A DNA stretch of 64,000 nt, from contig OZ023265.1 in assembly GCA_964006375.1 (NCBI GenBank), positions 170,640,533 to 170,704,532 on the forward strand, written 5' to 3'. Below, piece after piece: positions 38,818 to 50,808 of the stretch. The stretch comes from Tillus elongatus. Taxonomy: Eukaryota; Arthropoda; Insecta; Coleoptera; Cleridae. Every line of letters starts with the position of its first letter. The stretch's first letter is position 1. The position numbers were made by a program, and so were the translations under genes. Under the pieces are notes generated by a model that saw only the letters and a list, made by a program, of their open reading frames with translations, was not told the origin of the DNA and ran no database searches.

Positions 38818-39125
38818 ATGTGTGTATCCGCATGATAACTCAAAAAGTTATTAAGCGGTTTTGATGAAACTAGCCAAGAATCTTTCTTTTATTAATGGCT
38901 TGGATGAGTTCGATAGCCAGGAAAATCGAACAAGGTTTTCCGGGATTTTTTTTCTTTTATCTCCGAAAACTACAAAGCTATTTTGATGAAATTTGGTGAA
39001 TATGTTGTCTTGTGACCTTACTACATACCAAAATTCAATTTTCAAAGTTTATAGAAAATTGAGTTATTCAAATTTGAAGCATTTACTGAAAATTCATTAC
39101 CGTAATGCACTTGCTGCGTCCCGAA
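38753..39125 (-). repeat. Microsatellite-cored repeat, A1 form
   Basis: (TA)n 38753-38815, then GTGTGTATCCGCATGATAAC and the left block in inverse order, ending CCGTAATGCACTTGCTGCGT followed by CCCG at 39125. Confidence 0.75.
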
Positions 39126-39209
39126 CTTTTAGTTACTCTTAATGTAGTGTATGGAGAATTTGAGCTAAATGAAACTACATATTATGCAATAGTTTCAATT
39201 ATACCTATT

Positions 39210-41008
39210 TAATTTAAAATGATACAGATGTCCAGGAGCAATTATGGAAATTTTAATTTCAAAATTTTGTATTGTTTATGTTACTTTATTTGATTTTCGA
39301 AAAGTATGGATACAGCAATAGTAAATAAGTGTTGAAAAGAGTTTAGGTACAGCAAGTGCGTTATGGTAGCGAATTTTCTAAAAATATTTCAAATGGTGAT
39401 AATTCAATTTCCATTTAAACTAGAATCTTCAGTTTTGATACATACTAAAACCTATATATAAGCAGCGTGGGTACCTAATTTAAAAAATAACACAATGAGC
39501 TTCACAGGCAACGACAAATTTGTTTTAGTAAACCATTTTTGTTATTTTGTTTGCAGAAACTGATTCGATTGAGTTGACTAAAACGGACCTTCCAAGCGAC
39601 TAATAAGGAAAAATACCTGCCACGCTTATAATGTGGCAGGTACATTCCTTTTGTAAATAAAAATTAAATTTTCGGTAAATTTGCAGATTAGCACATGGGG
39701 GTTTTTTAGAAAAAAAATTCAGAAACATGCTTAGATCTCCTTCTGGATGCACAAACCACATGAAATATTTCTTGCAAACAGCCCCGAAAAAAGTAACGGG
39801 ACCAGGAGGGCAAGAAAGAAGATAAAAAGGAAATGCGGGCGGAAAGTGCGAAAAAACAAGCTTAGTTGGACCTCTATAAGGTGCCATTATCCCATTTTGC
39901 AGCCATACCTCCTTAAAATGCTGTTTATCCCGCCCAGAACCCCTAATATTCACCGCAGGTCCCGTAACTTTCTTGCGGGTTGTTCCCAAGAAACTTTTCT
40001 TTACATTGTTCTTGTTTATGCGTTGAGGGTGGTTGTATGCATGCAGAAGGGGAAGGAGTACCCCTGCAACAAAGCAGCGAACCAAGATTTTCAATTTATG
40101 TTTAAATTATCACCCCATTTTATTTGTTTAAAATATTTTTCCAAAAATGAAATTGAGGTTGTCTGGTTTGTCAAATTTTGCATAGAAATATACAATATTT
40201 CATCATTTTCAAAAAGTGTGGATACAGCAACAGTAAATAAGTGTTGAAAAACGTCTGGGTGTAGTAAATATATTATGTCAGATAATTTTTGTAAAAATAT
40301 TTGACATCCGATAATTCAATTTCCTATTGAGCTAGAATCTTCAATCTTGAACCATAGTAACACCTATGTAAACGCAGCGTGGATACTAAATTAAGGAAAA
40401 ATAACATAATGAGCTTTGCGGATAACTACCAATTGGTTTAAAAAAACCTTTTGTTGTTTTGTTTAAAAAAAAACCTTTTTGTTGTTTTGTTTGCAAAAAC
40501 TAGTTACATTGGGTTAACTAGAACAAAACCATCCAAGCAATTAAAAGAAAAAATAGCTGTCATATTTATAATTTGGCAGGTACATTCCCTTGATAAATAA
40601 TTAATTGTTTTGTGGAAAACTTTTATGACTTTAATGAAATTTGTAACACTTTTTTTTAAGAAACTTGCAGTACTTACATTTATCTCTCCCAAATTATAAT
40701 TTTCTAGCTCCATAGAAAATAGAAATTTCTTCAAATAATCACTAACTGGGACCTCTAAAACCGATCTCCCAGGTAAATTAAATTTAAAGAATTAGTTTTA
40801 ATAATCTACCTTTTTTTCTCCCTCAGGGCTCGTCCGTGGCTTTGCCGCCCCGATATCACTGCAGCGCTTGGCCTATTGTGCATTACCCTCCACCCTAAGC
40901 TCGATCTCAACGACAGAAGTGATTTGAAAAAAATAATCTACCTTACTAATAATGTACAATTATTATGAAAATTCACTACTATAATGCACTTGCTGCGTCC
41001 CCAACATT
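39210..41008 (+). repeat. Diverged tandem pair of long-form GCAAGTGCG repeats with an unassigned GC-richer insert
   Basis: Two family starts at about 39346 (GGTACAGCAAGTGCGTTATG) and 40250 (GTCTGGGTGTAGTAAATA). Each is preceded by the same flank (TATGGATACAGCAATAGTAA / TGTGGATACAGCAACAGTAA), so the segment including flank is duplicated. The right end is at 41008 (ATGCACTTGCTGCGTCCCC). Between them 39660-40090 is markedly GC-richer (CCCGCCCAGAACCCC) with overlapping 160-residue open frames on both strands; neither resembles anything I know. Confidence 0.6.
40813..40931 (-). mobile_element. Tiny RH-LINE 3'-end insertion with 13-bp target duplication
   Basis: AATAATCTACCTT is repeated at 40800-40812 and 40932-40944. 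The insert is only the last ~110 bases of RH-LINE (minus strand: GCACAATAGGCC, then the GGGGCGGCAAAGCC/GACGAGCCCTGAGG 3' UTR) and an A-rich tail. Extreme 5' truncation. Confidence 0.9.
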
Positions 41009-41009
41009 T

Positions 41010-42035
<1,026 letters not shown>

Positions 42036-42079
42036 AGCCTTAGCTATAGAGTTTATCGTTAATAGTATATAATTTTTGT

Positions 42080-42327
42080 AGAATTTTCGTAAAAAAAATC
42101 AATAAAGCTCAATTTATCTGTTATTATACCAGATATGAAAAAAAATTGTATATATTAATTATAGGGTGTCTTGAGCTACATCTTAAAAAATTATTTCTAC
42201 AATCACAGGGTGGCCCATAAGTCGTTGGTAATACCAATTTTCTTTTTTTTTAATCAAACACGTCTTATGTTATTGCATTTTTGCATTTTCCATCGAAATA
42301 TAATGCATGTTTGTAAGAACAAAAATT
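42080..42327 (+). repeat. Block shared with 45350-45597, preceding the short MITE-like form
   Basis: CAATAAAGCTCAATTTATCT ... GGGTGGCCCATAAGTCG ... ATAATGCATGTTTGTAAGAA. The same block, beginning TATACAGGGTGACGCATTTC, precedes the MITE-like copy at 45598. The termini look mariner-like (TA plus CAGGGTG), but no second end was identified. Confidence 0.5.
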
Positions 42328-42645
42328 CTGGACGCAGTAAGTGCGTTATGGTAGCGAATTTTGATCAAATGCTTAATATTTGAATAGCTCAATTTGCTAT
42401 TAACCTATAAGGTTGATCAAAAAACGAGTTTTTTCGGGAACACTTTAAGTTTACTTTCGGAAATTTTTGTACATTTTCAAACAATAAAGTTATTTTGATG
42501 AAACATGGCACATTGTTTTTACTATATAGATTATACTCGTAACCAAATTTGATGCCTGCTTTCTTAAAAAAACACACATTATTGCTATTAAAAATAGTTT
42601 AATGAAAATTCACTATCGTAACGCACTTGCTGCGTCCCGAGATTT
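42328..42645 (+). mobile_element. GCAAGTGCG-family short form (MITE-like)
   Basis: CTGGACGCAGTAAGTGCGTT at the left and AACGCACTTGCTGCGTCCCG at the right enclose about 318 bp containing AATAAAGTTATTTTGATGAA. No target duplication was certain. Confidence 0.8.
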
Positions 42646-42922
42646 TTATCTTTCTGCCCTCCTCCATATGAACTTTAACTATGCCAAATCTCAGACACTT
42701 CCGTGAATGCAATGTGCTTAAAAATGGTAAAAAGTGTTTTCTTCACGTATTAATATATAGATAAAATGAAAATAAAATAACATCAAAATTTAAAGGGGCT
42801 TATTAAGCTTTATAATTAAATAATTGGTCTGAATAAATGTTATTTCATTCAGCTAATATATCTGATTTGATCCTTTGTGGGTTTTTATTGTAAATTGGTA
42901 AAAATGTTCCATTTATACTTAC

Positions 42923-43006
42923 TCTGGTGCTATTATTACTAGATGTGGAATCTTTGGAGCTTTTCGAGCTTCGAGCTAGTGTTGGTCTTGGTATGTGCCA
43001 ACTCAT
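42923..43006 (-). CDS. Gene 3, first coding exon with start codon
   Basis: Acceptor AAATTCCAG ends at 43025, so the exon begins with 18 nt of 5' UTR. ATG at 43006 starts MSWHIPRPTLARSSKSSKDS followed by TSSNNSTR, then donor GTAAGTATAA. The phase 0 donor joins the phase 0 start of the exon at 35821. A serine-rich cytosolic N-terminus is inferred. At least one non-coding exon must lie upstream (higher coordinates). The 7.1-kb intron is full of repeats. Confidence 0.65.
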
Positions 43007-43268
43007 TTTGAGATCTGCGGGGATCTGGAATTTAAAAAAAAGTTATAATAGTTATTAAATTAAATTATATAATGTAGCAAACTGCTTGAAAGAATAACAG
43101 TTACACAGATTATAATAAAAATGGGGTATTGTTAATTTTAGTGGCTTTCTAGAGTTTATAAATCCTGAGTTTGGTTGTTGTGTGGGAGGACGCCGCGTTG
43201 GTTTTGTCTTTGGTGGAGTTTTATTAGTGGTGAGATTTGCAACAATTTTTTCAAATGAGCACGAACTA

Positions 43269-43269
<1 letters not shown>

Positions 43270-43311
<42 letters not shown>

Positions 43312-43628
43312 GCGTGCGTGTGTGTGTATCAAACCGAAAACTTAAAAAGTAATTAACCGATTTTGACCAAACTCTGCAAGTAACTTTGTTTTATTAATAG
43401 CTTGGATTAGTTGTTTGGCCAGATTGATCGGACCAGTTTTTCCTGAAAAAAAATTGTATCTCCAAAAATTACAAAGCTATTTGAATGAAATTTTGTAGAT
43501 ATGTTGCCCTGCGAAAAACCTTACTACATACCAAACAACGTTCTAGGTTTATAGAAAATTGAGATATTAACATTTGAAGCATTTAATAAAAATTCGCTAC
43601 CATAACGCACTTGCTGCCTCTAAACCTT
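43270..43628 (-). repeat. Microsatellite-cored repeat, A1 form
   Basis: (TA)n 43271-43308 followed by GTGCGTGCGTGTGTGTGTAT and the inverse left block, ending CCATAACGCACTTGCTGCC at about 43620. Confidence 0.7.
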
Positions 43629-43629
43629 T

Positions 43630-43759
43630 TAGTGAATTTTCTCTAAAAAAAATCACTAATGAGGAGATCGCGACTTTTGAATTTTGAAAAAAATTCTTCA
43701 AATGAGGGCTATTTGGGACCCATGCAACCCAAATCCGAGGTCGGTTTTAGACTTTATAT

Positions 43760-43843
<84 letters not shown>

Positions 43844-44350
43844 GTGTCACACCGATAACTCAAAAAATATTGCGCCGATTTTGATAAAATTTGGTGAGTA
43901 CCTTCTTTTCGCAGGTGGCTTGGATAAGTTTGTTAGCCAGGAAAATCGGACTAGTTTTTCCCGGAAAATGTTGCCTTTTCTTTCGGAATTTTTTTATATC
44001 TCCGGAAACAACAAAGTTAGGGTAACCATATTGGGTGCGAGGGTTTATATCATAAAAAGAAAACCATGCACCAAAATTTGAATCTACGTTAAAATAAAAA
44101 AAAGTTATTAGCTTTTGAGTTTTTATTCTTAAAACGTAAAAAAAGTCGCAATTCAAAACATGAAAATTGACATGTTCTAGATGGAGAACCTACATGAACG
44201 GCTGTACAGCATAAATGTCGTAAGAAGTTAAAGACTCTTAAGTTTCACCTACAATCTTCATGGTTCTTTATTTTATTAAATTATTTGCAGAAAATTAATT
44301 TAGACCGTTTATGTGATGCTTTGGTAGTAGTTTCAGTTATTTATTTAATT
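43630..44350 (+). repeat. Microsatellite-cored repeat, A2 form
   Basis: TTTTAGTGAATTTTCTCTAA plus TTCAATCACT-like terminal hairpin sequence, AATGAGGAGATCGCGACTTT, (TA)n 43763-43839, CACACCGATAACTCAAAAAA and the block with CTTCTTTTCGCAGGTGGCTT. Directly abuts the A1 copy to its left. Confidence 0.7.
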
Positions 44351-45249
44351 TTAAGGAATCAAATTACGCTTATTATTTGACGTTTTTTGTCAATTGGGCA
44401 AAGTGGAAGTTTTTTTATGGAGAAACGGTGTTGGTAAGTAGTTCCTCCTTCCTATGGACTTCTGTAAGGTGAGTTTTTACAGTTTGCATTTCTAGCTCCG
44501 TTGTAGTATGCTTACCTTGCACAGAACCTCAAATTTACTTTAGGTCTCTTAACTGTATTGTGGAGTTGAGATCACAGCATTTGTCCGATGGTTAATGCAT
44601 AAAGGGGTTCGTGTAAACATGTTTCTGAATTTTTTTTCAAAAAACGAACAATACGCTAATCTGCTAATTTACCTATAAATGTTATTAGTATTAAAAAAAT
44701 GGAAACAACGCTCGTGCCTCGAATAAAGTTCTCTTCGTCATTTTAACTTTAAATGAAATTTCCTTCTCCCGTTTCGCATCCGTTCAACACATTTGGCACA
44801 GAAAATATAGGAATTTTCTTAAAATTGTCATTTATAATTAAAGGAAAATAAAACTTGTTCTAGGTATGCAACGAAAAATTCACACGAAACAGAATAATAT
44901 CTAGATTCTAAAACCTACTGTGACGCTATGATGAAACAACGTTAAATGAGACGAAAACCATTTCAGGTTAACGGATCGAAGATGTTTAAACAGTAAAATA
45001 AGCTTTCGTACTCCAAAAAAGAAAAAACACGATTCTTGTAAGGCGTAATTCAATAGTGCATAATAGTCCACGGCAACAGTACATGTCATATTCAACTGAC
45101 AAATTATTTTCATAAATGTCAGATCTACTTTCAAAGTGACGTGTAAATAAGTATTTTGTTTTCTGACATTTGTAATACAAATGTAGGCATGCTCTTCTTC
45201 TTACATTCATATTTATTTTTGGCCATCACAATTTTACTCAGAGTTGGAT

Positions 45250-45597
45250 ACATTGTTAGTGACTTTTGAATTTTGAAAAGATTTTTCCAAATGAGCGCGA
45301 ACTAGGCCCCATAGAACCCATATCCGGGTTATTTTCAGTTTTTATCTGTTTTCATATATACAGGGTGACGCATTTCTAGGGTAAAGCTCAATATATCTAT
45401 TATTATACAAGATATGAGAATTTTTTTTATATGTTAATTATACGATGTCTGGAGCTGCAGCTTATAAAATTATTTTTACAATCATAGGTGGCCCATAAGT
45501 CGCTGGTGATACAATTTATTTCCTAATCGAATACGCCTTATATTCATGTAATTTTTGCTTTTTCCATCGAAAGATAATGCATGTTTGTAAGAAAATA
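45250..45597 (+). repeat. A-type 3' block and shared mariner-like block
   Basis: 45255-45340 is the family's block in inverse order (GAGCGCGAACTAGGCCCC ... CCCATATCCGGG). From 45357 TACAGGGTGACGCATTTC starts the block shared with 42080-42327. Confidence 0.55.
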
Positions 45598-45925
45598 AAT
45601 TCGGGACTCATGAAGTGTGTTATGGTAGCGATTTTTCATAAAATGTTTCTTTCGATAGCTTAATTTACTATTAACCTAAGGTTCGTTGACCAGGAAACCA
45701 GTTTTTGGGCACATTTTAAATTTATTTTCCGAATATTTTTGTATATTGTCAAACAATAAAGTTATTTTGATGAAATATGGTACATTGTTTCTCCTATATA
45801 GGTTATACTGGTAACCAAATTTCATGCCTACTTTACTTGAAAAAAAAAGACATATTTGTTATTAAAAACATTTTTATGAAAATTCACTACCATAACGCAC
45901 TTGCTGCGTCCAGACTTTTTTAAAA
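45598..45925 (+). mobile_element. GCAAGTGCG-family short form (MITE-like)
   Basis: CGGGACTCATGAAGTGTGTT (diverged left end) and AACGCACTTGCTGCGTCC (right end) enclose about 325 bp closely similar to 42328-42645. Confidence 0.8.
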
Positions 45926-46691
45926 TTCAATTAATTTGAACTAATTACTTAAAAATCACCGTAGCTTTAAATGGAAATGCTTGAGTATGTAAGGGGTTAC
46001 CTATCTTAAGACATCCCAAAATATTTATAACGTTATAATAGCATCTTTAAAAAAATCAAAACATTAACTCATAATATATTAGTTATTATGTTTTTTATAA
46101 GTATAAATTTAAATTGGAAATCATTGACCATGACCCGTATATTTTGCTTTAATTAATGCTATTATTTACGTTTTTTAATTTGATTAATGTTCTGATAACA
46201 TTTTTATTACCTACCGCATTTTTATTATACTGACTTAAATATTTGCATACTGGCTTATTGAATAAATACAATTTTTTGGTGCGTTTTGTAAGTAAAGTTC
46301 ATAATTAATTTGTTACCTCTGCGGACTTCCAAGCTGTACTGCCGTGGTTGAATCGCTTAAAGAGATACCAAACATAACTGCTGGTTTCAGTAGTTAAACT
46401 GAAACTGTGGGTTCTAGCAACCACCCTGTGAGTTGCACCACGTAAGGACAGCCAGAAAACCATTTAGTAATCCACAAAAAGAAGTTCTGAAAATTTACGA
46501 AAGGCAAATGCCAAGTATATTTGGGAATGAAGTTGTCAGAACAGTAGAGAGGAATAGTAGGAAGAACAAATCCAGTATTTACTAGGGGAGGTCAATAAGT
46601 CCGCGACCAATAATTAGTGATTTCTTTGATGATAGTATATTATCCAGAAGTTCCGGAAATCCTTCCCTTGTTTTCTTATATACACCATATA

Positions 46692-47160
46692 CGAGGGCGG
46701 GTCAATAAGTCCGTGCCTTTTTGAAAGAAACACAGTTTTTTTGACAGAAAATAATTTTATTTCTCAACATTGTCTCCTTTAAGCTCTATACACTTCGTCC
46801 AACGTTTCTCCAATTTTTTTATCCCTTCCAAAAAATAAGATTAGTCGAAGTCCTCAAAATAGGTATTTGTTTGTGTGATGACTTCATCATTGGACTCAAA
46901 TATCTTTCCGCCGAGCCATTTCTTTAAGTTTGGAAACAAGAAATAGTCACTCGGGGCTAAATCCGGGGAATAGGGCGGATGAGGGAGCAATTCGTAGCCC
47001 AATTTGTGCAATTTCGCCATGGAGACTACACATGTGTGTACCCTTGCATTGTCTTGCTGGAAAATAACTTTTTTCTTGGCAACATGCGGCCGTCTTTACT
47101 TCAAATCGTCATTGAATCGGTTCAATAAGTTGGAATAATATTCACCATTGATTGTTCTTT
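46692..47160 (-). mobile_element. mariner 3' fragment
   Basis: TA plus CGAGGGCGGGTCAATAAGTC, then about 465 bp matching the 3' half of the element at 34135 (minus-strand transposase C-terminal half with the SPDLAPSDYF region). It ends within the central region, where pogo-like sequence starts. Confidence 0.85.
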
Positions 47161-47171
47161 TAGTTAGTTTT

Positions 47172-47865
47172 TCTGCCACCCAATACAACAGCAGCCCTAC
47201 AACCCATGGATCAAGGTATCATCGCTTGTCTCAAACAACATTCTAAAAAAATGTTTTGATGTCGGATATTCTCTTGTTTGGATGAAGCTAAGGATTTAAA
47301 CTTTTCTTTATTGGGTGGTATATTAACTATAAATATAGCATGGAATCGTATTTCACAAGAAACTATCGTTAATTGCTATAAAAATGCTGGATTTTATCCT
47401 TACTCAGAATTTGACGAAGATGATGAAATTCCTTTGGCTCAGGGGATATTAAAACATAACAACTCAGAAGCTGTATATGAAGAATATTTCTTCAGTTTAC
47501 GTGACTGGGCTATCAAAAATGATCCCGTGAAAGGGTCTATAACCTCTGACATACTCGATGACTTTCAAGAAGCGGATGATTGTTTGGTAACTTGCGCGTA
47601 CCCATCAGAAATTGAAATTGCAACAGCAGTTAGAGAAACGCAGTTTAATGACGAGCTGGAATCAGAGGAAGAGAACCAGAAAGCACCTTTGAACCATCAA
47701 CAGCTCAACAAGTATTTGGCGCAATGAAAACAATATCCACTTATTTAGAATTCAACAGTTTCGAGAGCAACGTGAGGCATAAGTTTGATTTTATCCAAAG
47801 AAGAATTGAAAATTATCTGTTGACAAAAAGTCTAACTCAAAAAAATGATTACGGAATATTTTAAA
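47172..47865 (+). pseudogene. pogo/Tigger-like (DDE_1) transposase C-terminal half
   Basis: Begins LPPNTTAALQPMDQGIIACL, the region holding the third catalytic D of pogo/Tigger transposases. It breaks at a stop near 47266, then has an open frame 47278-47727 (LGGILTINIAWNRISQETIV, NCYKNAGFYPYSEFDEDDE) that fits the conserved C-terminal domain. A frameshift near 47700 moves the end into another frame (MKTISTYLEFNSFESNVRHK) up to about 47862. The 149-residue frame could be mistaken for a host gene. Confidence 0.85.
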
Positions 47866-47876
47866 TGAATATGTAT

Positions 47877-47950
<74 letters not shown>

Positions 47951-47952
47951 GT

Positions 47953-48010
47953 AAGGTTGCAGTGCTATCGGGGCGGCAATGCCGCTGACGAGCCCTGAGG
48001 GAGAAAAAAA
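47953..48010 (+). mobile_element. Tiny RH-LINE 3'-end insertion
   Basis: AAGGTTGCAGTGCTATCGGG, then the GC-rich 3' UTR end GACGAGCCCTGAGGG and GAGAAAAAAA. Only about 55 bases, in plus orientation. Flanks share only TGTA, too short to call a duplication with confidence. Confidence 0.8.
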
Positions 48011-48249
48011 TGTATTGTGTAGGTACGTGCATATTTTAATACCTATGTGTATTAAAAATAGGTATTTTGTGTATTATGTTCAATAAATACATACTAGTTA
48101 CGTTTACATTTGCTCGTTTAATGTTTACAACGAGCACACTCGTAACCGATCTGCGAGCGTTCGAATATAGCGGCCATAATTTTTTGGCACCAGCGCGCTC
48201 GTTATAAGCGGACCTGACTGTATATGATAATTTTTTTGAATCATATTGT

Positions 48250-48598
48250 GTGTGTTTTGTTTCTTTAACGTCAGCTTATTTCCGCGACTATGGCCAATCA
48301 CCGACGCCAGGGAGCAGTTTCACCTCACTATCCTGGAAATTTTGCCGAACCCCTGCCTTTCTGCAAGGAGGGTAGAGATTTTTAACGTGTTCAACATGGC
48401 AGGGACACAGGACCGACGGCTTTACGCCCCCTCCGAAGGGCGGAACGTGCAGACATTCAACTTGCTCAAATACAATGCCAGAACTTCGGTTGATGTAAAT
48501 GTTGCAGTTTGTACTGAAAAAGTCAAGGAGAACCCTGTGATCGAACCCAGCACCCTTCGGTTCAGAGGCACAAGTTCTTACCCTTGACCCACCTAGGC
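48250..48598 (-). mobile_element. Complete tRNA-derived SINE with 17-bp target duplication
   Basis: Flanked by TTTTTGAATCATATTGT (48233-48249) and TTTTTGAATAATATTGT (48599-48615, one mismatch). Read on the minus strand: a tRNA-like head with TGGGTCAAGGGTAAG (A box) and TGGGTTCGATCACAGGG (B box), body with CGTAAAGCCGTCGGTCC and CACGTTAAAAATCTC, and a tail GTGATTGGCCATAGTCGCGG ... ACAAAACACACACA. This intact copy defines the SINE (about 350 bp) found degraded in FB-1 and FB-2. Confidence 0.9.
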
Positions 48599-48628
48599 TT
48601 TTTGAATAATATTGTATATTGTATTAAA

Positions 48629-48784
48629 CTATGTGAAAACTGGAACCTGTGATGAGCACTAATAAGTACACTTGGAGAACACCCAAATCACCACATATTT
48701 CAGAGACCTTACGATCGTTTCGTTGACAATGTCAACATCTTCAGAGGAAGAAAAATGGTGATTTGGGTGTTCTTCAAGTGTACT
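48629..48784 (-). mobile_element. PLE-type terminal repeat insertion with hammerhead-like core and 12-bp target duplication
   Basis: TATTGTATTAAA flanks both sides (48617-48628, 48785-48796). The minus strand has CTGAAGA (48744-48738), GTTGAC/GTCAAC helix, GAAAC (48721-48717) and GATCGT. The first 40 bases equal those of the insertion at 54552. The second arm is reduced to GGTGATTTGGGTGTTCTTCA, without a ribozyme. Confidence 0.8.
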
Positions 48785-49164
48785 TATTGTATTAAAACCT
48801 TATTAAATGTTAAAGAATTTATTGTAGAACGTGAAGCAATCATTATATAATAGAATCTACACGTGTACGCTTTTGTTATTAAGAAAATCCTTTTCAAGTG
48901 CATTATTGTAATATTATTACATTGCATAAGGAAATTATGAATTAAATAGACACGACAAAAACTGGTTCAATCTAATAAGGAACCGGCTTAAAACAACTTC
49001 AGATTGTTAGAAAGAATTAAAAAACCGAGGCCAAGTATGAAATTAATTACTATCACAATTAGGAAAAAAGATAATTAAATATCACTTTTACAGTTTACAT
49101 TGTTGATTCTTTATCGAATAATAACAATAATTATACTAACCAGCTTGCTATACTCAAATCTCTG

Positions 49165-49480
49165 AACTTTTAGAGAATTTTCATTAACAAAATTTTGCTA
49201 ATAGAGGTCACGATGAAAAGCTTTCGGAATTTTTTTTTCCGATGAGCGCGAATTTGGGTCCCTAGAACCGAAGACCAAGGTCTGTTAAAATTTTTATATG
49301 AATGTGTGTGTATCCGAGCGAAAATTAAAAAAAATACTAAACTGATTTCAATCAAACTTGGCAACAAACTTGTTTGGGCGAAGACCGAGGTTGAGTTCGT
49401 TAATCAGCTTTTATGTTCAAATTTTTCCTGTGGAAAATTGGGGAAAACTTTTTGAATTTTTTTATGTAAGTATCAGAGTA
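49165..49480 (+). repeat. Diverged A-type repeat block
   Basis: CTTTTAGAGAATTTTCATTA, GATGAGCGCGAATTTGGGTC, CCTAGAACC, then GTGTGTGTATCCGAGCGAAA and a left-block remnant; no TA tract. Confidence 0.55.
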
Positions 49481-50171
49481 ACTAGAATGAGACTTTACAG
49501 GTGGCTATAAATAGTGCAAATAAACCTATGTTGTGAATTTTAAGTAATTTGGTACACAATATGTAGAGTTTATTCCAAATTAAAAATAAAATACCAAAGA
49601 CATGCGTTGAGACGACAGAGTAGTTGCCATGCGTAGATTGATTCATACAACAGGTATAAACCATACATCAACGGTAACTAAACTAAATATATACCAGGCA
49701 TAAACCATATTACCCGAACCAACAATCGTGGAATCTCGCCCTCAATTATGGAAAATGACAGACGACATGAAATTAAAGATTTGCCAAGCGATTGTTATTT
49801 AACTGGGGGATTCAATCAATTATTAAAATATTTGTCGTTTTATTAACGGTCCCAAATACAGTTTTAGCGCAGCATAGATATATTATGCTGTCACATAATA
49901 TAGCAGAAATGTAAACAAAATCAAGCCAAGTCTTTATAAAAATGATTCTAAAATAGTTTCTTTTATCTGTCAACTTAAACATAAGACGTCATATAGTCGT
50001 TGGATATGTTACAATGGTAATTCTACTAATTCTGCAATTAATTGACACGTATACTTTGAATATAATATCCCGGACATGAAGCCGATCTAAAGTATCACGC
50101 AAATAAAACGTTAGTTGACGGTTGCCTAGATGGCACAGGCGGCATCGCGCTTGCCTCCTACGCAGAGGGTT

Positions 50172-50234
50172 GTTCCCTCAGGGCTCGTCCGCGGCCTTGC
50201 CGCCCCGATAGCACCGCAACCCTTGGTTGATTGT
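50172..50234 (-). mobile_element. 63-bp RH-LINE 3'-end insertion inside the tRNA-like sequence
   Basis: GCAGAGGGTT is repeated at 50162-50171 and 50235-50244. The insert contains only GTTCCCTCAGGGCTCGTCC ... CAACCCTTGGTTGATTGT, i.e. the last ~63 bases of RH-LINE on the minus strand. Removing one GCAGAGGGTT and the insert restores a continuous tRNA-like sequence. Confidence 0.9.
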
Positions 50235-50423
50235 GCAGAGGGTTACGCGATATAATCCAGCTCGATGAATGTATTTTTTTAAGTCTTATTTTGACATTTG
50301 GAGAAACAATAGTGCACAGATTTCATACGTTTTGAACAACATCTCATTTTTGTTTAAAACGTCTGAATAAGCTTGTCACTTTTGCGTCTGAAATATAATT
50401 TTGTTATTGTTGATATTGAAAAA

Positions 50424-50808
50424 AGTTCGGGACGCAGCAAGTGCGTTATGGTAGCGAATTTTCATTAAATTCTGCAAATTAAAATAACTCAATTTTCTAT
50501 AAACCTAGAAAATTACATTTTGGCATGTGGTAAGCTACTTCACAAAGCAATATATTCACCACAATTCATGAAAATAGTTTTGAAATTTTCGGAGATACAA
50601 TTTTTTTCCGAAAGGAAACTCAAAATTTTCTCGGACAACCGTGTCCGATTTTCCTGGCTAATGAACTCGCCCAAGCTATTAACAAAAGAAAGATACCTGA
50701 TGAGTTTCATCAAAATCTGTTAATTACTTTTTGTGTTATCGGTTGAAAAGTCTCACCATCGATACCTCTCTATTAGTATTTAAAAAAAAAATACAAATCA
50801 CTAAAAAA
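50424..50808 (+). mobile_element. A1-form repeat nested in a long-form copy; defines both ends
   Basis: Uninterrupted relatives at 27585, 28395 and 53270 read TATTGAAAAA(A)CC. Here the sequence is interrupted by GTTCGGGACGCAGCAAGTGC ... ending AATACAAATCACTAAAA. That fixes one terminus as GTTCGGGACG and the other as CACTAAAA, with the insertion in an A run. No (TA)n in this copy. Confidence 0.75.

Larger units (their letters stand above)
47172..48220 (+). mobile_element. pogo/Tigger-type DNA transposon, 3' half
   Basis: Transposase remnant at 47172-47860. The right end, GTTATAAGCGGACCTGACTG, is followed by TATA at 48221, typical of a pogo-type terminal repeat with a TA target. A (TA)n tract (47878-47947) and a tiny RH-LINE insertion (47953-48010) lie inside. 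The left end is missing. Confidence 0.8.

Noticed and set aside
39600..40247. Open frames of 164 and 166 residues on opposite strands
   Set aside because: They overlap in a GC-rich segment without recognisable domains or splice signals, and neither fits a host gene; kept only as an unassigned insert.
44450..44640. Possible 5' UTR exon of gene 3 on the minus strand with donor TGCAAG/GTAAGC near 44512
   Set aside because: A lone donor match with no acceptor or transcript evidence; too weak to annotate.
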